A stretch of DNA of 64,000 bases, from the NCBI GenBank assembly GCA_041752315.1, contig JBGSHJ010000044.1, forward strand, positions 1 to 64,000. Direction: 5' to 3'. Below the pieces are notes generated by a model. The model was not told the origin of the DNA and ran no database searches. It was given only the letters and a program-made list of their open reading frames with translations. The position numbers were made by a program, and so were the translations under genes. Origin of the DNA: SYFY01 sp041752315 (lineage in GTDB: Bacteria; Pseudomonadota; Gammaproteobacteria; Pseudomonadales; Azotimanducaceae). Positions 45,042 through 53,770 of the stretch are shown in pieces (position 1 is the stretch's first letter; the number at the start of each line of letters is the position of its first letter).

Positions 45042-46172
45042 TTAGAGGCTGCCAAAACGCTTGAGGTGATAGTCGACGTTGCCAAACAGCGTATCGATGA
45101 TGGTGACACGCTTGAAGTAATGGCCGATGTTCAGTTCGTCGGTCATGCCCATGCCACCATGCAACTGCACCGCATTCTGGCCAACAAATCGTCCTGAAGT
45201 TCCAACCTGCACCTTGAAGGCCGATATGGCCTTGCGTGCTGCATCACCATACCCTTCATCCATCTTCATCGCCGCCATGTACATGAGCGACTTCGACTGC
45301 TCATGCTCCATGAACATGTCGACCATGCGGTGCTGCAGCACCTGGAACTTGCCAATCGGTTGGCCAAACTGCTCGCGGGTCTTGGTGTACTCGACGGTGT
45401 TCTTGTAGAGCACTTCCATGCAGCCAACGGCTTCGCTGCCGATGGCCAGAATTCCTTCGTCGATCACCTGTTCGAGCAACGGGTAGCCGCCACCTTCGGT
45501 ACCGAGCAGCGCATCCTTGCCAACACGCACATTGGTCAGCGTGATTTCGGATGCACGAAACGCATCGACTGTCGGATAGTCACGTCGCGAAATGCCGGCT
45601 GCCTTGGCATCGACAACAAACAGCGAAACCCCTTCGCGATCCCGCTGGGCGCCTGAAGTGCGAGCCGAGATCACCAGACAATCGGCTGCTGGACCATTCA
45701 GGACAACCGCCTTGTAACCATTCAGCACATAACCATTGGCATCTGCCTTTGCCGTGGTCACGAGGTCCGCCAGATTGAAACGACCCTGCGGCTCCGCATA
45801 AGCCAGGGCCGCCTGACGGCTGCCGTCGATGATGCCGGGCAACCAGGTGTTCTGTTGTTCTGCGCTGCCACCCTGGCGAATTGCGCCACCCGCCAGCACG
45901 ACGGTTGCGACATACGGTTCGATGACCAGGCCACGACCAAACTGCTCAAGCAGCAGCATCATGTCGACCGACTTGCCACCAAAACCACCAACACTTTCCG
46001 GGAACGGCACAGACAGCCAGCCGAGTTCCGCAAAGGTCTTCCAGGTGGCAGTGCTGAAACCCTGCTCGGTGCGCACCACTTTCTGACGTACATCAAAGGT
46101 GTAGTCGTTCTGTACGAACTTCTCCACGCTGTCCTTGAGCAGCGTCTGTTCTTCGGAAAACGAAAAATCCAT
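45042..46172 (-). CDS. Acyl-CoA dehydrogenase family protein
   Basis: A 376-residue FAD enzyme of the acyl-CoA dehydrogenase fold. It opens MDFSFSEEQTLLKDSVEKF, with LVTTAKADANGYVLNGYKA in the beta domain, TREQFGQPIGKFQVLQHRMVDM in the helical FAD-binding region and LHGGMGMTDELNIGHYFKR near the C-terminus. The start has an AGGGGG site. It sits beside a second, more divergent paralogue upstream on the same strand, an arrangement typical of heterotetrameric acyl-CoA dehydrogenases of steroid side-chain degradation. Substrate unknown. Confidence 0.9.
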   Translation of the reverse strand: MDFSFSEEQTLLKDSVEKFVQNDYTFDVRQKVVRTEQGFSTATWKTFAELGWLSVPFPESVGGFGGKSVDMMLLLEQFGRGLVIEPYVATVVLAGGAIRQGGSAEQQNTWLPGIIDGSRQAALAYAEPQGRFNLADLVTTAKADANGYVLNGYKAVVLNGPAADCLVISARTSGAQRDREGVSLFVVDAKAAGISRRDYPTVDAFRASEITLTNVRVGKDALLGTEGGGYPLLEQVIDEGILAIGSEAVGCMEVLYKNTVEYTKTREQFGQPIGKFQVLQHRMVDMFMEHEQSKSLMYMAAMKMDEGYGDAARKAISAFKVQVGTSGRFVGQNAVQLHGGMGMTDELNIGHYFKRVTIIDTLFGNVDYHLKRFGSL

Positions 46173-46355
46173 CAATCCCCCTGTCGACTGCTGACTGACT
46201 GCCACCAGGCAGCCTGTTTACCCGCCCCTGTTTACCGACACAGGCACACCGGGCCGCGAACCAGGCTCAAAAAAAACCTGGTCCGGCTTGCACGAGCAAC
46301 CGCTCGCGTTGATTGAACCCGTGCACAACACACGGTTTCAACGGCCTGAACCTGA

Positions 46356-47561
46356 TCACCGCACCCCGGTCGCAAACACCGGATCGGCCCCCAAAATCGT
46401 GCGTGCAAGTTCATCCCGCATGGCTTCGACGCTGGTGCTGCCCGCGCCCACCGAATCAGCGTGATGAGCGGCATAGATCGTCCACGCCCGGTCAAACAGC
46501 GCTCGCCGGACTGCCGGCAACGCCAGTTCATCGCCGAACACCCCTTCATTGCTGAACCGCTCTCCTTGCGGAAAGGGCGCCGCATGATAACCCATACTGC
46601 GTACGCGCAACTCGCCCAGCTTTTGTCCGACCTCGGCCCCGCGGATGGCCAGCATCGTCCGAAGTGTCTCCGGTTCAAGCGCATCGACACTCATCAACGC
46701 ACGAAACTCCAGGGCTTCGACTGTGTCCAGCGTTACCCCAAGCTCGGCACAGTCGCGTTGCAGTGCCACATCCTCACATACCGCAGGCGCAGCCTGCAGA
46801 CGCCGCAGATCCCGCTTGAGCATGGCGGAGCGGGCCAGGGAGGCAACCGGGACCGGCCGATCTGTGGCACGGGGCCGGGCAAAGCCAAGACAGGCTTGCG
46901 CACCAACCGGGACACCGGTCAGGGAAATCCTGGCCATGGCGAGATTCGAACCCATGAACGGCAAGGCCTGAATCTCTACGCCTCTCTCTCGCAGGGAGAT
47001 GATCATCCAGACCGGCTGCTGATCGAGTGCCACGAGGCACAGCATCCAGTCCGCCGTCTGGCCGCCGGCAACCCAGGTTTTCTGCCCGGAAACGGCAAAC
47101 CCGGTGCCCACCTGCGTCGCCACGGTCTGCAGTCCTGCCTCCTGTTCAGGTCGTTCGGGCTCGGCGACGCCCAGACACCATCGACTGCGCCACGTACGGA
47201 TGTCGTCGAGCCACTTGCTTCCGGACGGAGACGGCTGGCTGGCAAAAATTGCCGGTGCCACAACTTCTGTCGCCAGCGACACCGGCAGTGGCGCGCCGGC
47301 TGCCCCGAGTTCGCGAAAAAACAGGAACTGCCAGGTCCGGGACCAGCCTGGACCACCCTGTGTGACCGGCCACGTCGGCACGGACCAGCCAACCTCTGTC
47401 AGCGCACCGAACCAGGCCCGCTCGTCTGGCTGCAGGCCCTCGGCGCGCAACTCGGCGAGCAGCCCGCCTGGCTGGGCAGACCCGCCATGCCAGTGCTGCG
47501 CCACAAACGCACGGACCGAATCAAGGAAGGCCTGATCGGCGCTGGAAAGCCTGAGGTTCAT
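46356..47561 (-). CDS. Divergent acyl-CoA dehydrogenase family protein
   Basis: A 401-residue protein with the acyl-CoA dehydrogenase N-terminal (SSADQAFLDSVRAFVAQHW, WSVPTWPVTQGGPGWSRTWQ) and middle domains (TGFAVSGQKTWVAGGQTADWM). The C-terminal domain is much more divergent than in its neighbour, and the usual QxLGGxG-like FAD and catalytic motifs are not clear. This is what is expected for the non-catalytic subunit of an alpha2beta2 enzyme. ATG at 47561 lacks a strong ribosome binding site; a longer frame through 12-bp repeats to 47711 is considered artefactual. Confidence 0.82.
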   Translation of the reverse strand: MNLRLSSADQAFLDSVRAFVAQHWHGGSAQPGGLLAELRAEGLQPDERAWFGALTEVGWSVPTWPVTQGGPGWSRTWQFLFFRELGAAGAPLPVSLATEVVAPAIFASQPSPSGSKWLDDIRTWRSRWCLGVAEPERPEQEAGLQTVATQVGTGFAVSGQKTWVAGGQTADWMLCLVALDQQPVWMIISLRERGVEIQALPFMGSNLAMARISLTGVPVGAQACLGFARPRATDRPVPVASLARSAMLKRDLRRLQAAPAVCEDVALQRDCAELGVTLDTVEALEFRALMSVDALEPETLRTMLAIRGAEVGQKLGELRVRSMGYHAAPFPQGERFSNEGVFGDELALPAVRRALFDRAWTIYAAHHADSVGAGSTSVEAMRDELARTILGADPVFATGVR

Positions 47562-47606
47562 GAAGTAGGTGACATTCGTGGTCTCGAAACCGGGGGTGCT
47601 CTTCAA

Positions 47607-47640
47607 ATGGTTGGGCAAATGGTTGGGCCGATGGTTGGCA
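47607..47640. repeat. Three 12-bp direct repeats in a divergent promoter region
   Basis: ATGGTTGGGC at 47607-47616 and 47619-47628, then ATGGTTGGCA at 47631-47640, with exact 12-bp periodicity. They lie in the 148-bp gap between the divergent acyl-CoA dehydrogenase and crotonase genes, 70 bp before the crotonase start. Confidence 0.85.
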
Positions 47641-47709
47641 GACGACCGGTGCTCGGGCACCATACCGCGCAGCAAACCAATCAGACAAGATCCGGGGGAT
47701 CGATCGAGC

Positions 47710-48567
47710 ATGACCTACAGCACACTCCTGTATGACCTGAAGGACGGCGTCCTGACACTCACCCTGCATCGGCCGGAGGCACTCAATGCCTTCACGGGGG
47801 GCATGATGATGGAGATGATCGACGCGCTGGATCGCGCCGATGCCGACGACAACGTACGGGCCATCATCGTCACCGGTTCAGGACGTGCCTTCTGTGCCGG
47901 AGCCGACCTGTCCGCAGGTGGCAGCACGTTCAATGCCGATGCACGGCCGGACCGTCCCGTCGGATTGCAGCGTGACGGCGGCGGCATCCTTACCCTGCGT
48001 ATCTTCGAGTGCAAGAAGCCCATGATCGCCGCCGTCAATGGCCCGGCAGTAGGTGTAGGTGTGACGATGCAGTTGCCGATGGACATCCGGATCGCCTCCG
48101 ACAACGCCAAGTTCGGCTTTGTATTTGCCCGCCGGGGCATCGTGCCTGAAGCGTGCTCGAGTTATTTCCTGCCGCGTGTGGTCGGCATCAGCCAGGCACT
48201 GGAATGGTGTTACTCCGGACGCGTCTTCAATGCCGAAGAAGCCCTGCGCGGTGGTCTCGTGCGCAGTGTCCATGCCAAGGAGGATCTGCTGGGCGTGGCG
48301 AATACCATCGCCCGGGAAATTGCCGACAATACCTCCGCCATCTCGGTAACGATGATACGGCATATGATGTGGCGCATGCTGGGTGCGGACCATCCGATGG
48401 AAGCCCACAAGGTCGATTCGCGTGGCATCTATCATCTGGGTCGCTCACCCGATGCAAAAGAAGGCGTGGAGTCGTTCCTGGAGAAGCGCCCTGCCCAGTT
48501 CCCGGGCAAGGTGTCCACCGACATGCCCTCGTTTTTCCCGTGGTGGGATGAACGCAGGTTCTTCTGA
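47710..48567 (+). CDS. Enoyl-CoA hydratase/isomerase family protein (crotonase)
   Basis: A 285-residue crotonase. The CoA and oxyanion-hole segments are LHRPEALNAFTGGM, GSGRAFCAGADLS and the catalytic region AAVNGPAVGVGVTMQLPMDIRIAS, followed by FGFVFARRGIVPEACSSYFLPR. One of the two canonical hydratase glutamates seems retained (PEACSS region). The C-terminus is longer than in the simplest enzymes. Divergent from the acyl-CoA dehydrogenase genes, so probably the same degradation pathway. Confidence 0.9.
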   Translation: MTYSTLLYDLKDGVLTLTLHRPEALNAFTGGMMMEMIDALDRADADDNVRAIIVTGSGRAFCAGADLSAGGSTFNADARPDRPVGLQRDGGGILTLRIFECKKPMIAAVNGPAVGVGVTMQLPMDIRIASDNAKFGFVFARRGIVPEACSSYFLPRVVGISQALEWCYSGRVFNAEEALRGGLVRSVHAKEDLLGVANTIAREIADNTSAISVTMIRHMMWRMLGADHPMEAHKVDSRGIYHLGRSPDAKEGVESFLEKRPAQFPGKVSTDMPSFFPWWDERRFF

Positions 48568-48599
48568 ACTGACCGGTTTACAACAACAAGGAATCACAC

Positions 48600-48839
48600 A
48601 TGGCCAAGCCAGAGATCGCACAGAAGGCGCCTTACGCCGTTGAAGTGACGGCGGGCAAAAAATACTGGTGGTGCGCCTGCGGGAAAAGCGCCAAGCAGCC
48701 ATTCTGCGACGGTTCCCACCAGGGTACCGAATTCACGCCCGTGACTTTCGAAGCTGCCGCAAACAAGACTGTCTATTTTTGTGGATGCAAGGCATCCTCC
48801 AAGAGTCCGCTCTGCGACGGCTCGCACAACGCACTTTAG
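48600..48839 (+). CDS. CDGSH iron-sulfur protein with two cluster motifs
   Basis: A 79-residue protein with two complete CDGSH motifs: C-x-C...FCDGSH in the first half (WCACGKSAKQPFCDGSH) and C-x-C...LCDGSH in the second (CGCKASSKSPLCDGSH). Each should bind a 2Fe-2S cluster through three Cys and one His, as in mitoNEET-related Miner2-type proteins. Cytoplasmic, with no signal or anchor. An AAGGAA site precedes the ATG. The gene follows the crotonase by 32 bp. Confidence 0.92.
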   Translation: MAKPEIAQKAPYAVEVTAGKKYWWCACGKSAKQPFCDGSHQGTEFTPVTFEAAANKTVYFCGCKASSKSPLCDGSHNAL

Positions 48840-48895
48840 ACCCCTGCTGTCCCCAGCACCAACCCTGCAGAACGAGGCTAGACCGGAATACGATC

Positions 48896-51613
48896 ATGTT
48901 GTCCCGATGGTTTGACCGGTCGAAGGCACTCGACAATGAAGACGCCCAGGTCCGCCTGAAATTTCTCGGCGAATTGACGCCTGACAAGGCCGCTCCGCTG
49001 CAGACACGTCTGGCTGCACGGTTGCAAACCGAAACTGCCGCCGACGTCCGCAAGGCACTGTTGCCACATATCCAGAGCATCGACCTGCTGCTGCCCTTGC
49101 TTGCCGCGGGCGATCCGGTGGCCCGTGAAACCACCGATTACATCGTCAACCATCGACAGCCAACACTGGCGCTGTGTCAGAAGCATCCGGAAGTGGCGCG
49201 CGCCCGACTGTTGATCACCGATTCTGCCGAAGAAAGAACGGCGCTGCTCAGCCTGTTCGACTCACCCGAGCAACTGGTGGACCTGATCATGAAGGCTCGG
49301 GGCGACCTGCGCGAACAACTGCTGCAGCACCCACGTCTGAACACCGAAGCGTCGTATGGCCAGATCGAACGACTCTCACGCGGTCACGACAAGACACTGA
49401 ACCGACACGCGCGCGAGCGCATGGACGCCATTCGCACGTTCGATGCAGCGCTCACCCTGACGCAGGAGCGCAGCCGCAGCATCGCCGACGCCGTGCGCAA
49501 CCTTGAGCGTTACGAAGCGCCATCACCTGCAGCACGCGAAACGCGAAGGCGCCAACTGGTGCTGCTGCAACAGGAACTGCTCGGGTTGATCGAACGCGAA
49601 ACAGACACCGTGGCGCAAGCCGCCGCGCTCGGCGCCATCCGCCAATCCACCATTTCTGCAGACTGCTTCACAGGGGTTGATCTGGCCCCACCCACCGCCA
49701 GCCCCTTCACCGAACTGCTGGCGGTTTTGCCCCCGCCTGAAACACTGCTTTCAGGCACAACGGATACCACAGCTGCGGAGCAGGCCCTGCAAACGCTGCA
49801 AACTGGCTGGCAGGAATTCACGGGTCTCGCAACACCCAGTGAGGATGAACAAAAAGCCAAAGCCGGACACGAAAGTCGTTATGCACAGCTGATGGCCGCC
49901 GTGACGCGGATGAACACCGTGAGCTGGCCCGATCTTCCCGACCTGCCGACAGAAATCCCGGCCACCGGCACCCAGGATTTCTGGCGACAACTCGATGGCC
50001 TCGATCGAACACTTGCTCGTCATGCACGTGTGGAACGGGATCTCGCCTGGCCAGACGTCTTGCCCGTGCCACCCGCATTGACCGAAGCACGCCTGAAACG
50101 TGAACAGGTTGAAGCCGCGCGCCAGGTGCTGCGCGAACAGGAGACCACACTCCTGAAGGAAGTGAGGCAGACCATCAAGGAACTCGGGACGCTGATCGAT
50201 GAAGGTCAATCGCGACAGGCCAATGGCTTGCTGGCAGAAACCCGTCGACGCACCGCACTGATCGCATTCCCTCGCTCGGAAGATGAACGCGCACAGATCG
50301 ATGCACTGCAGCATCGTGTCCGCGAACTCAAGGACTGGCAGACGTTTGCCACATCACCCAAGCGGGAATCTCTGCTCGAACAGATGCGCGTTTTGCTGAC
50401 CACGAACGATGAGCCTGAAGAGCTCGCCGTTCGAATCAAACGCGTACGCGCGGACTGGAATGCGCTCGGCCCTCCAGCCAGCCGGCACGAACACGATCTG
50501 CGATCAGAATTCGAGACCGCCGCGGATCAGGCCTTCGAGCCCTGCCGCAAATATTTCGCCGAGCAGGATCGTCTGCGACAGGAGAACCTCGCACGACGAC
50601 ATGAGCTGCTCGGCATGCTGGGCCAGTACCTCGCGAGCACGGATTGGCAACAGGCCGACTTCAAGGCCGCCGAATCCATACTGCACAAGGCCAGGGAAGA
50701 GTGGCATGCGAGTTTCCCTGTCCCACGCGGTGATCACAAACCACTGATCAATGAGTTCGAAGGCTTGCAGCAGAAGCTGCACGACACCATTCATCAGCAC
50801 TACGCAACGAACAGCGATCGCAAACAAGCCCTCATCGACCAATTGAAATCGATGCGTGAAAACACAGCCATCGACGCACAGGTGGACGCCGTCAAGGGCA
50901 TGCAGCAGGACTGGAAAAATATCGGTACCGGCTTGCGCCATCTGGAACAGAAATTGTGGCGTGACTTCAGGGAAGTATGTGATGCCGTGTTTGCGGATCG
51001 CACCGCAGCCGTTGACGCCTTCCGTGCCTCACAGAACACCTTGCTGACCCAGGCCAACACGCAGAATGCCGAGCTTGCGACCTTGATCGCTGCATTCACC
51101 CTGGACAACTCGAGCCCAGCCGTACTGCGTGATGCAAAAAACCGGTTCGAAGCATTAGGTGATCTTGGTCGCGATGGCCGTGCGGCGAGTGACGAACATC
51201 GCCGCCTGCTTCGCCTGGGCGAAGACAAACTTGCCAGTATCGTCAGACAGCGTCGTCATCAGCGCCTGTCGAACGTGCAGGAGTTCGATGCCCTGCTGGA
51301 CCGCGACCCTGCCACGACGCTGGATCAGGCTGATCCGATCTTCGCAGGACGCAAGCTCTTTGCCGGTGCCGTGGAGCAGGAACTGCTCGACATCACCCTG
51401 CTCGCAGAAATCTGCGCCGAGATGGAGTCACCCGACGAGGATCGAACCCGTCGCATGGCGCTGCAGATCGAGTTGATGAACGCGCGCACGGCGCTGCCTG
51501 CACCGGAACTGCTGCTCAAGCGATGGAGTGGCATTGGTGGCAAACCAGCGACCGACCGGGTCAGCGCTCTGCGGAACCGCTGTTTCGCGGCTCTGGGCAG
51601 ATTGCTGGCCTGA
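48896..51613 (+). CDS. DUF349 domain protein
   Basis: A 905-residue, largely helical cytoplasmic protein rich in Glu, Arg, Leu and Gln. The opening MLSRWFDRSKALDNEDAQVRLKFLGEL and several repeated helical modules in the second half, such as FETAADQAFEPCRKYFAEQD and LWRDFREVCDAVFADRTAAV, are DUF349 units. Long coiled coils are likely. The family is widespread in gammaproteobacteria with no established function. The start at 48896 was chosen because the upstream frame overlaps the CDGSH gene. Confidence 0.82.
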   Translation: MLSRWFDRSKALDNEDAQVRLKFLGELTPDKAAPLQTRLAARLQTETAADVRKALLPHIQSIDLLLPLLAAGDPVARETTDYIVNHRQPTLALCQKHPEVARARLLITDSAEERTALLSLFDSPEQLVDLIMKARGDLREQLLQHPRLNTEASYGQIERLSRGHDKTLNRHARERMDAIRTFDAALTLTQERSRSIADAVRNLERYEAPSPAARETRRRQLVLLQQELLGLIERETDTVAQAAALGAIRQSTISADCFTGVDLAPPTASPFTELLAVLPPPETLLSGTTDTTAAEQALQTLQTGWQEFTGLATPSEDEQKAKAGHESRYAQLMAAVTRMNTVSWPDLPDLPTEIPATGTQDFWRQLDGLDRTLARHARVERDLAWPDVLPVPPALTEARLKREQVEAARQVLREQETTLLKEVRQTIKELGTLIDEGQSRQANGLLAETRRRTALIAFPRSEDERAQIDALQHRVRELKDWQTFATSPKRESLLEQMRVLLTTNDEPEELAVRIKRVRADWNALGPPASRHEHDLRSEFETAADQAFEPCRKYFAEQDRLRQENLARRHELLGMLGQYLASTDWQQADFKAAESILHKAREEWHASFPVPRGDHKPLINEFEGLQQKLHDTIHQHYATNSDRKQALIDQLKSMRENTAIDAQVDAVKGMQQDWKNIGTGLRHLEQKLWRDFREVCDAVFADRTAAVDAFRASQNTLLTQANTQNAELATLIAAFTLDNSSPAVLRDAKNRFEALGDLGRDGRAASDEHRRLLRLGEDKLASIVRQRRHQRLSNVQEFDALLDRDPATTLDQADPIFAGRKLFAGAVEQELLDITLLAEICAEMESPDEDRTRRMALQIELMNARTALPAPELLLKRWSGIGGKPATDRVSALRNRCFAALGRLLA

Positions 51614-51645
51614 CAGGTTGCGCAGGGGCAACCCGTCAGCCCAGA

Positions 51646-52230
51646 CTAGCGCCGCTTCTGCTCGGTAATGAATCGGGCCCAGGCCGGATGCTCCGCAGGA
51701 TTCCAGATACCTTCGATGAACTTGTCAGCCTGTTCTTCCGTCCACAGACCCTTGCGCATAGCGTACAGGCTGTAAAACGCACTGACCCGGAAATTCGCCG
51801 CGCAGTGTACGTGGACTGGCTTGTCGCCGATCTCATCCATGGCCTGCGCAAACGCATCAAGATCCGCCTGGGTCGGTGCGGCAAAGTCCACGGGGATGTA
51901 AAAATAACGCAGCCCCTGGCTGGTCACGATCCCGCCCTCTTCCGGCACTGCATACTCACTCTGGTCTGGCAACAGGTTGATCAAGGCGCCATAACCCTGC
52001 GCCTGCAGGGCTGCCAGTCGTTTGTCACCCACCACGCCAGAGGTCGTGATCCGATCACTGACACGGCGAAAGTTGTAGCTGCCTTCAATGCTCATGCCTT
52101 CTTCTCCTTCTCTTTTGCTGGGCGTCGTGTCGGTTGCTCTCGCCAATGCGATACCGGTCGAACCGATCATGCCAAACAGAACAATCATCGTCACACGAGG
52201 CAGATTCATCCTGAGCCGCATACCGCGCAT
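51646..52230 (-). CDS. Exported protein tyrosine phosphatase-like protein (DUF442 type)
   Basis: A 194-residue protein with a signal peptide (residues 1-27, core MIVLFGMIGSTGIALA) and a small phosphatase fold. The catalytic loop reads VHCAANFRVSAFY, a C-x4-R form shared with DUF442 and related periplasmic phosphatases instead of the C-x5-R of classical enzymes. The general-acid region is around PVDFAAPTQAD. AAGGGGG precedes the ATG. The start lies 25 bp inside the TPR lipoprotein gene, indicating coupling. Confidence 0.8.
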   Translation of the reverse strand: MRGMRLRMNLPRVTMIVLFGMIGSTGIALARATDTTPSKREGEEGMSIEGSYNFRRVSDRITTSGVVGDKRLAALQAQGYGALINLLPDQSEYAVPEEGGIVTSQGLRYFYIPVDFAAPTQADLDAFAQAMDEIGDKPVHVHCAANFRVSAFYSLYAMRKGLWTEEQADKFIEGIWNPAEHPAWARFITEQKRR

Positions 52231-52760
52231 GGTCGCCCCCTTGCATTTCTGGGCAGTTTGTCGATCTGAATGGCGCCCACCAGCCGGTGATCCACAAAGC
52301 GGATGCCGAGCGATCCGTATTGCCAGGTCTCCCCTTCCGGCTCCATCTGCCGGGCATCCGGCTCGCCGAGCCACGCAAGTACAGAGTCTTTGGTCGAGCC
52401 GTTTTCGAGCCCGCCGTCATGAATCAACTGGCCGAGGTGCCGAAGCAGATTGGCGCGTATGGCTCGATCCCGGGAATCCAGTGAATACGCGGTCCGCACG
52501 TTGGGCCACCCTTCCCGGACTTTTCCTGCGGCAAAGTATGCGGCGGCGAGGTTGTTGAACGAACGCGCTGAATCAGGATCCAGTCTGACGGCCTCGGTCA
52601 GGTTCGTGATCGCCTCATCATATCGACCATCATCCAGGGCCTGGGTGCCATTGATGTAGCTGAGGTTGGCGTCCACCGACACACAACCCCACGGCGCACA
52701 TGACAAGGCCATCAACACCATCAGGTGTCCGCAGCGAACCGGACCTGCGCCCATCCTCAC
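52206..52760 (-). CDS. TPR-repeat lipoprotein
   Basis: A 184-residue protein with a hydrophobic N-terminus ending at a Cys (SCAPWGC), fitting a lipoprotein signal. It has about two TPR-like helical pairs (GTQALDDGRYDEAITNLTEAVRLDPDS and SFNNLAAAYFAAGKVREG) and a C-terminal beta segment (DSVLAWLGEPDARQ..., SLGIRFVDHRLV) like SmpA/BamE-type small lipoproteins. GTG at 52760 overlaps the upstream stop (GTGA); ATG at 52754 is an alternative. Middle gene of a three-gene operon. Confidence 0.75.
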   Translation of the reverse strand: MRMGAGPVRCGHLMVLMALSCAPWGCVSVDANLSYINGTQALDDGRYDEAITNLTEAVRLDPDSARSFNNLAAAYFAAGKVREGWPNVRTAYSLDSRDRAIRANLLRHLGQLIHDGGLENGSTKDSVLAWLGEPDARQMEPEGETWQYGSLGIRFVDHRLVGAIQIDKLPRNARGRPCAVCGSG

Positions 52761-53722
52761 TGCAGAAGCCGGGCAAAGCGCTCGAGTTCACCCGGGATAT
52801 CCGGGCCCGCCGGTTGATAGGCAATTTCTGTCACTCCAGCCTGCTCCAGGCGCTGGAACTGCTGCTTCCAGGCGTCCGGTGTCTGGGCCAGCTTTTGCAT
52901 CGACAGCAGTTCACCCGTGACAAATGCACGATCGCGGTCATTGACCGCAATGAGGTGTTGATCATGCAAGGCAAGGTGACGCTCCCTGGCGGGAACGCTG
53001 TCGTACGCGGCGGCCCACTGGCGGCCGGCGGGCAACGAGTCGAGAGCGTCGAACTCGGTAGCCCAGTGCAGCCCGACGGCCGCAGCATGGCCAGCCGCGG
53101 CGATGGCCCGCTCGGAACCCGGCGATTCGCCTGGCAACAGCACCGTTCCCATGGCCAACAGGACACTGCGCGCAAATCCGGAAATCGGCGCCGAGCCAAA
53201 CACACCCTGGCCAATGGACCTTGCCACCTCGATTCCCTTCGGACCCGCTGCAGCAATGATGAAGGGCACGTCAACTGGCCTGGGCGCCCCAAAGCCTGCG
53301 GGGTGCAGCATACGGATTGGCGCGCCTTCCCATTCAACCTGCTCGCCACGCAGGAGTCCCTGCACAGTGCGCACATAGTGTTCCACCTGACGCCATGGCA
53401 ACGGCCGTTGACCCAGCGTCAACCGGCCGGTGAACCCAGAGCCAATGGCAACCGCGACCCGTTCGACACCCGCAATGCCAGCCAGCGTCGCAATCGCCGC
53501 CGCATTGGTCATCGGATGCCTGAGACTGGGCACCAGGACGGCAGGACCAAGGCCGATCCGATGTGTGCGGTCTGCTGCCCGACACAGTTGCACCCAGACA
53601 TCCGGGTAGAGGGCCGGCGAGTCGTAGAACCAGGCCCGTTGGTAACCCAGTTCCTCGGCAATGCGGGCATGTTCGTGACTGTGCTCGGACGTCGCAAATG
53701 CACAGGACAACGCCAGGGACAT
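52757..53722 (-). CDS. LLM-class flavin-dependent oxidoreductase (F420-type branch)
   Basis: A 321-residue luciferase-like TIM barrel with EHARIAEELGYQRAWFYDSPALY, RIGLGPAVLVPSLRHP, VAVAIGSGFTGRLTLGQRPLPW and FIIAAAGPKGIEVARSIGQG, the pattern of methylene-tetrahydromethanopterin reductase-like enzymes. FMN or F420 use cannot be decided. It starts an operon with the TPR lipoprotein and exported phosphatase, an unexplained combination. Confidence 0.85.
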   Translation of the reverse strand: MSLALSCAFATSEHSHEHARIAEELGYQRAWFYDSPALYPDVWVQLCRAADRTHRIGLGPAVLVPSLRHPMTNAAAIATLAGIAGVERVAVAIGSGFTGRLTLGQRPLPWRQVEHYVRTVQGLLRGEQVEWEGAPIRMLHPAGFGAPRPVDVPFIIAAAGPKGIEVARSIGQGVFGSAPISGFARSVLLAMGTVLLPGESPGSERAIAAAGHAAAVGLHWATEFDALDSLPAGRQWAAAYDSVPARERHLALHDQHLIAVNDRDRAFVTGELLSMQKLAQTPDAWKQQFQRLEQAGVTEIAYQPAGPDIPGELERFARLLQ

Positions 53723-53770
53723 TGGACTCTCCTCGAGAAGGTGGTGGAAAAATGTGGATAGCAGGCACGC

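Noticed and set aside
46461..47735. 424-codon plus-strand ORF
   Set aside because: Antisense to the divergent acyl-CoA dehydrogenase; Arg/Gly/His-rich translation without domains.
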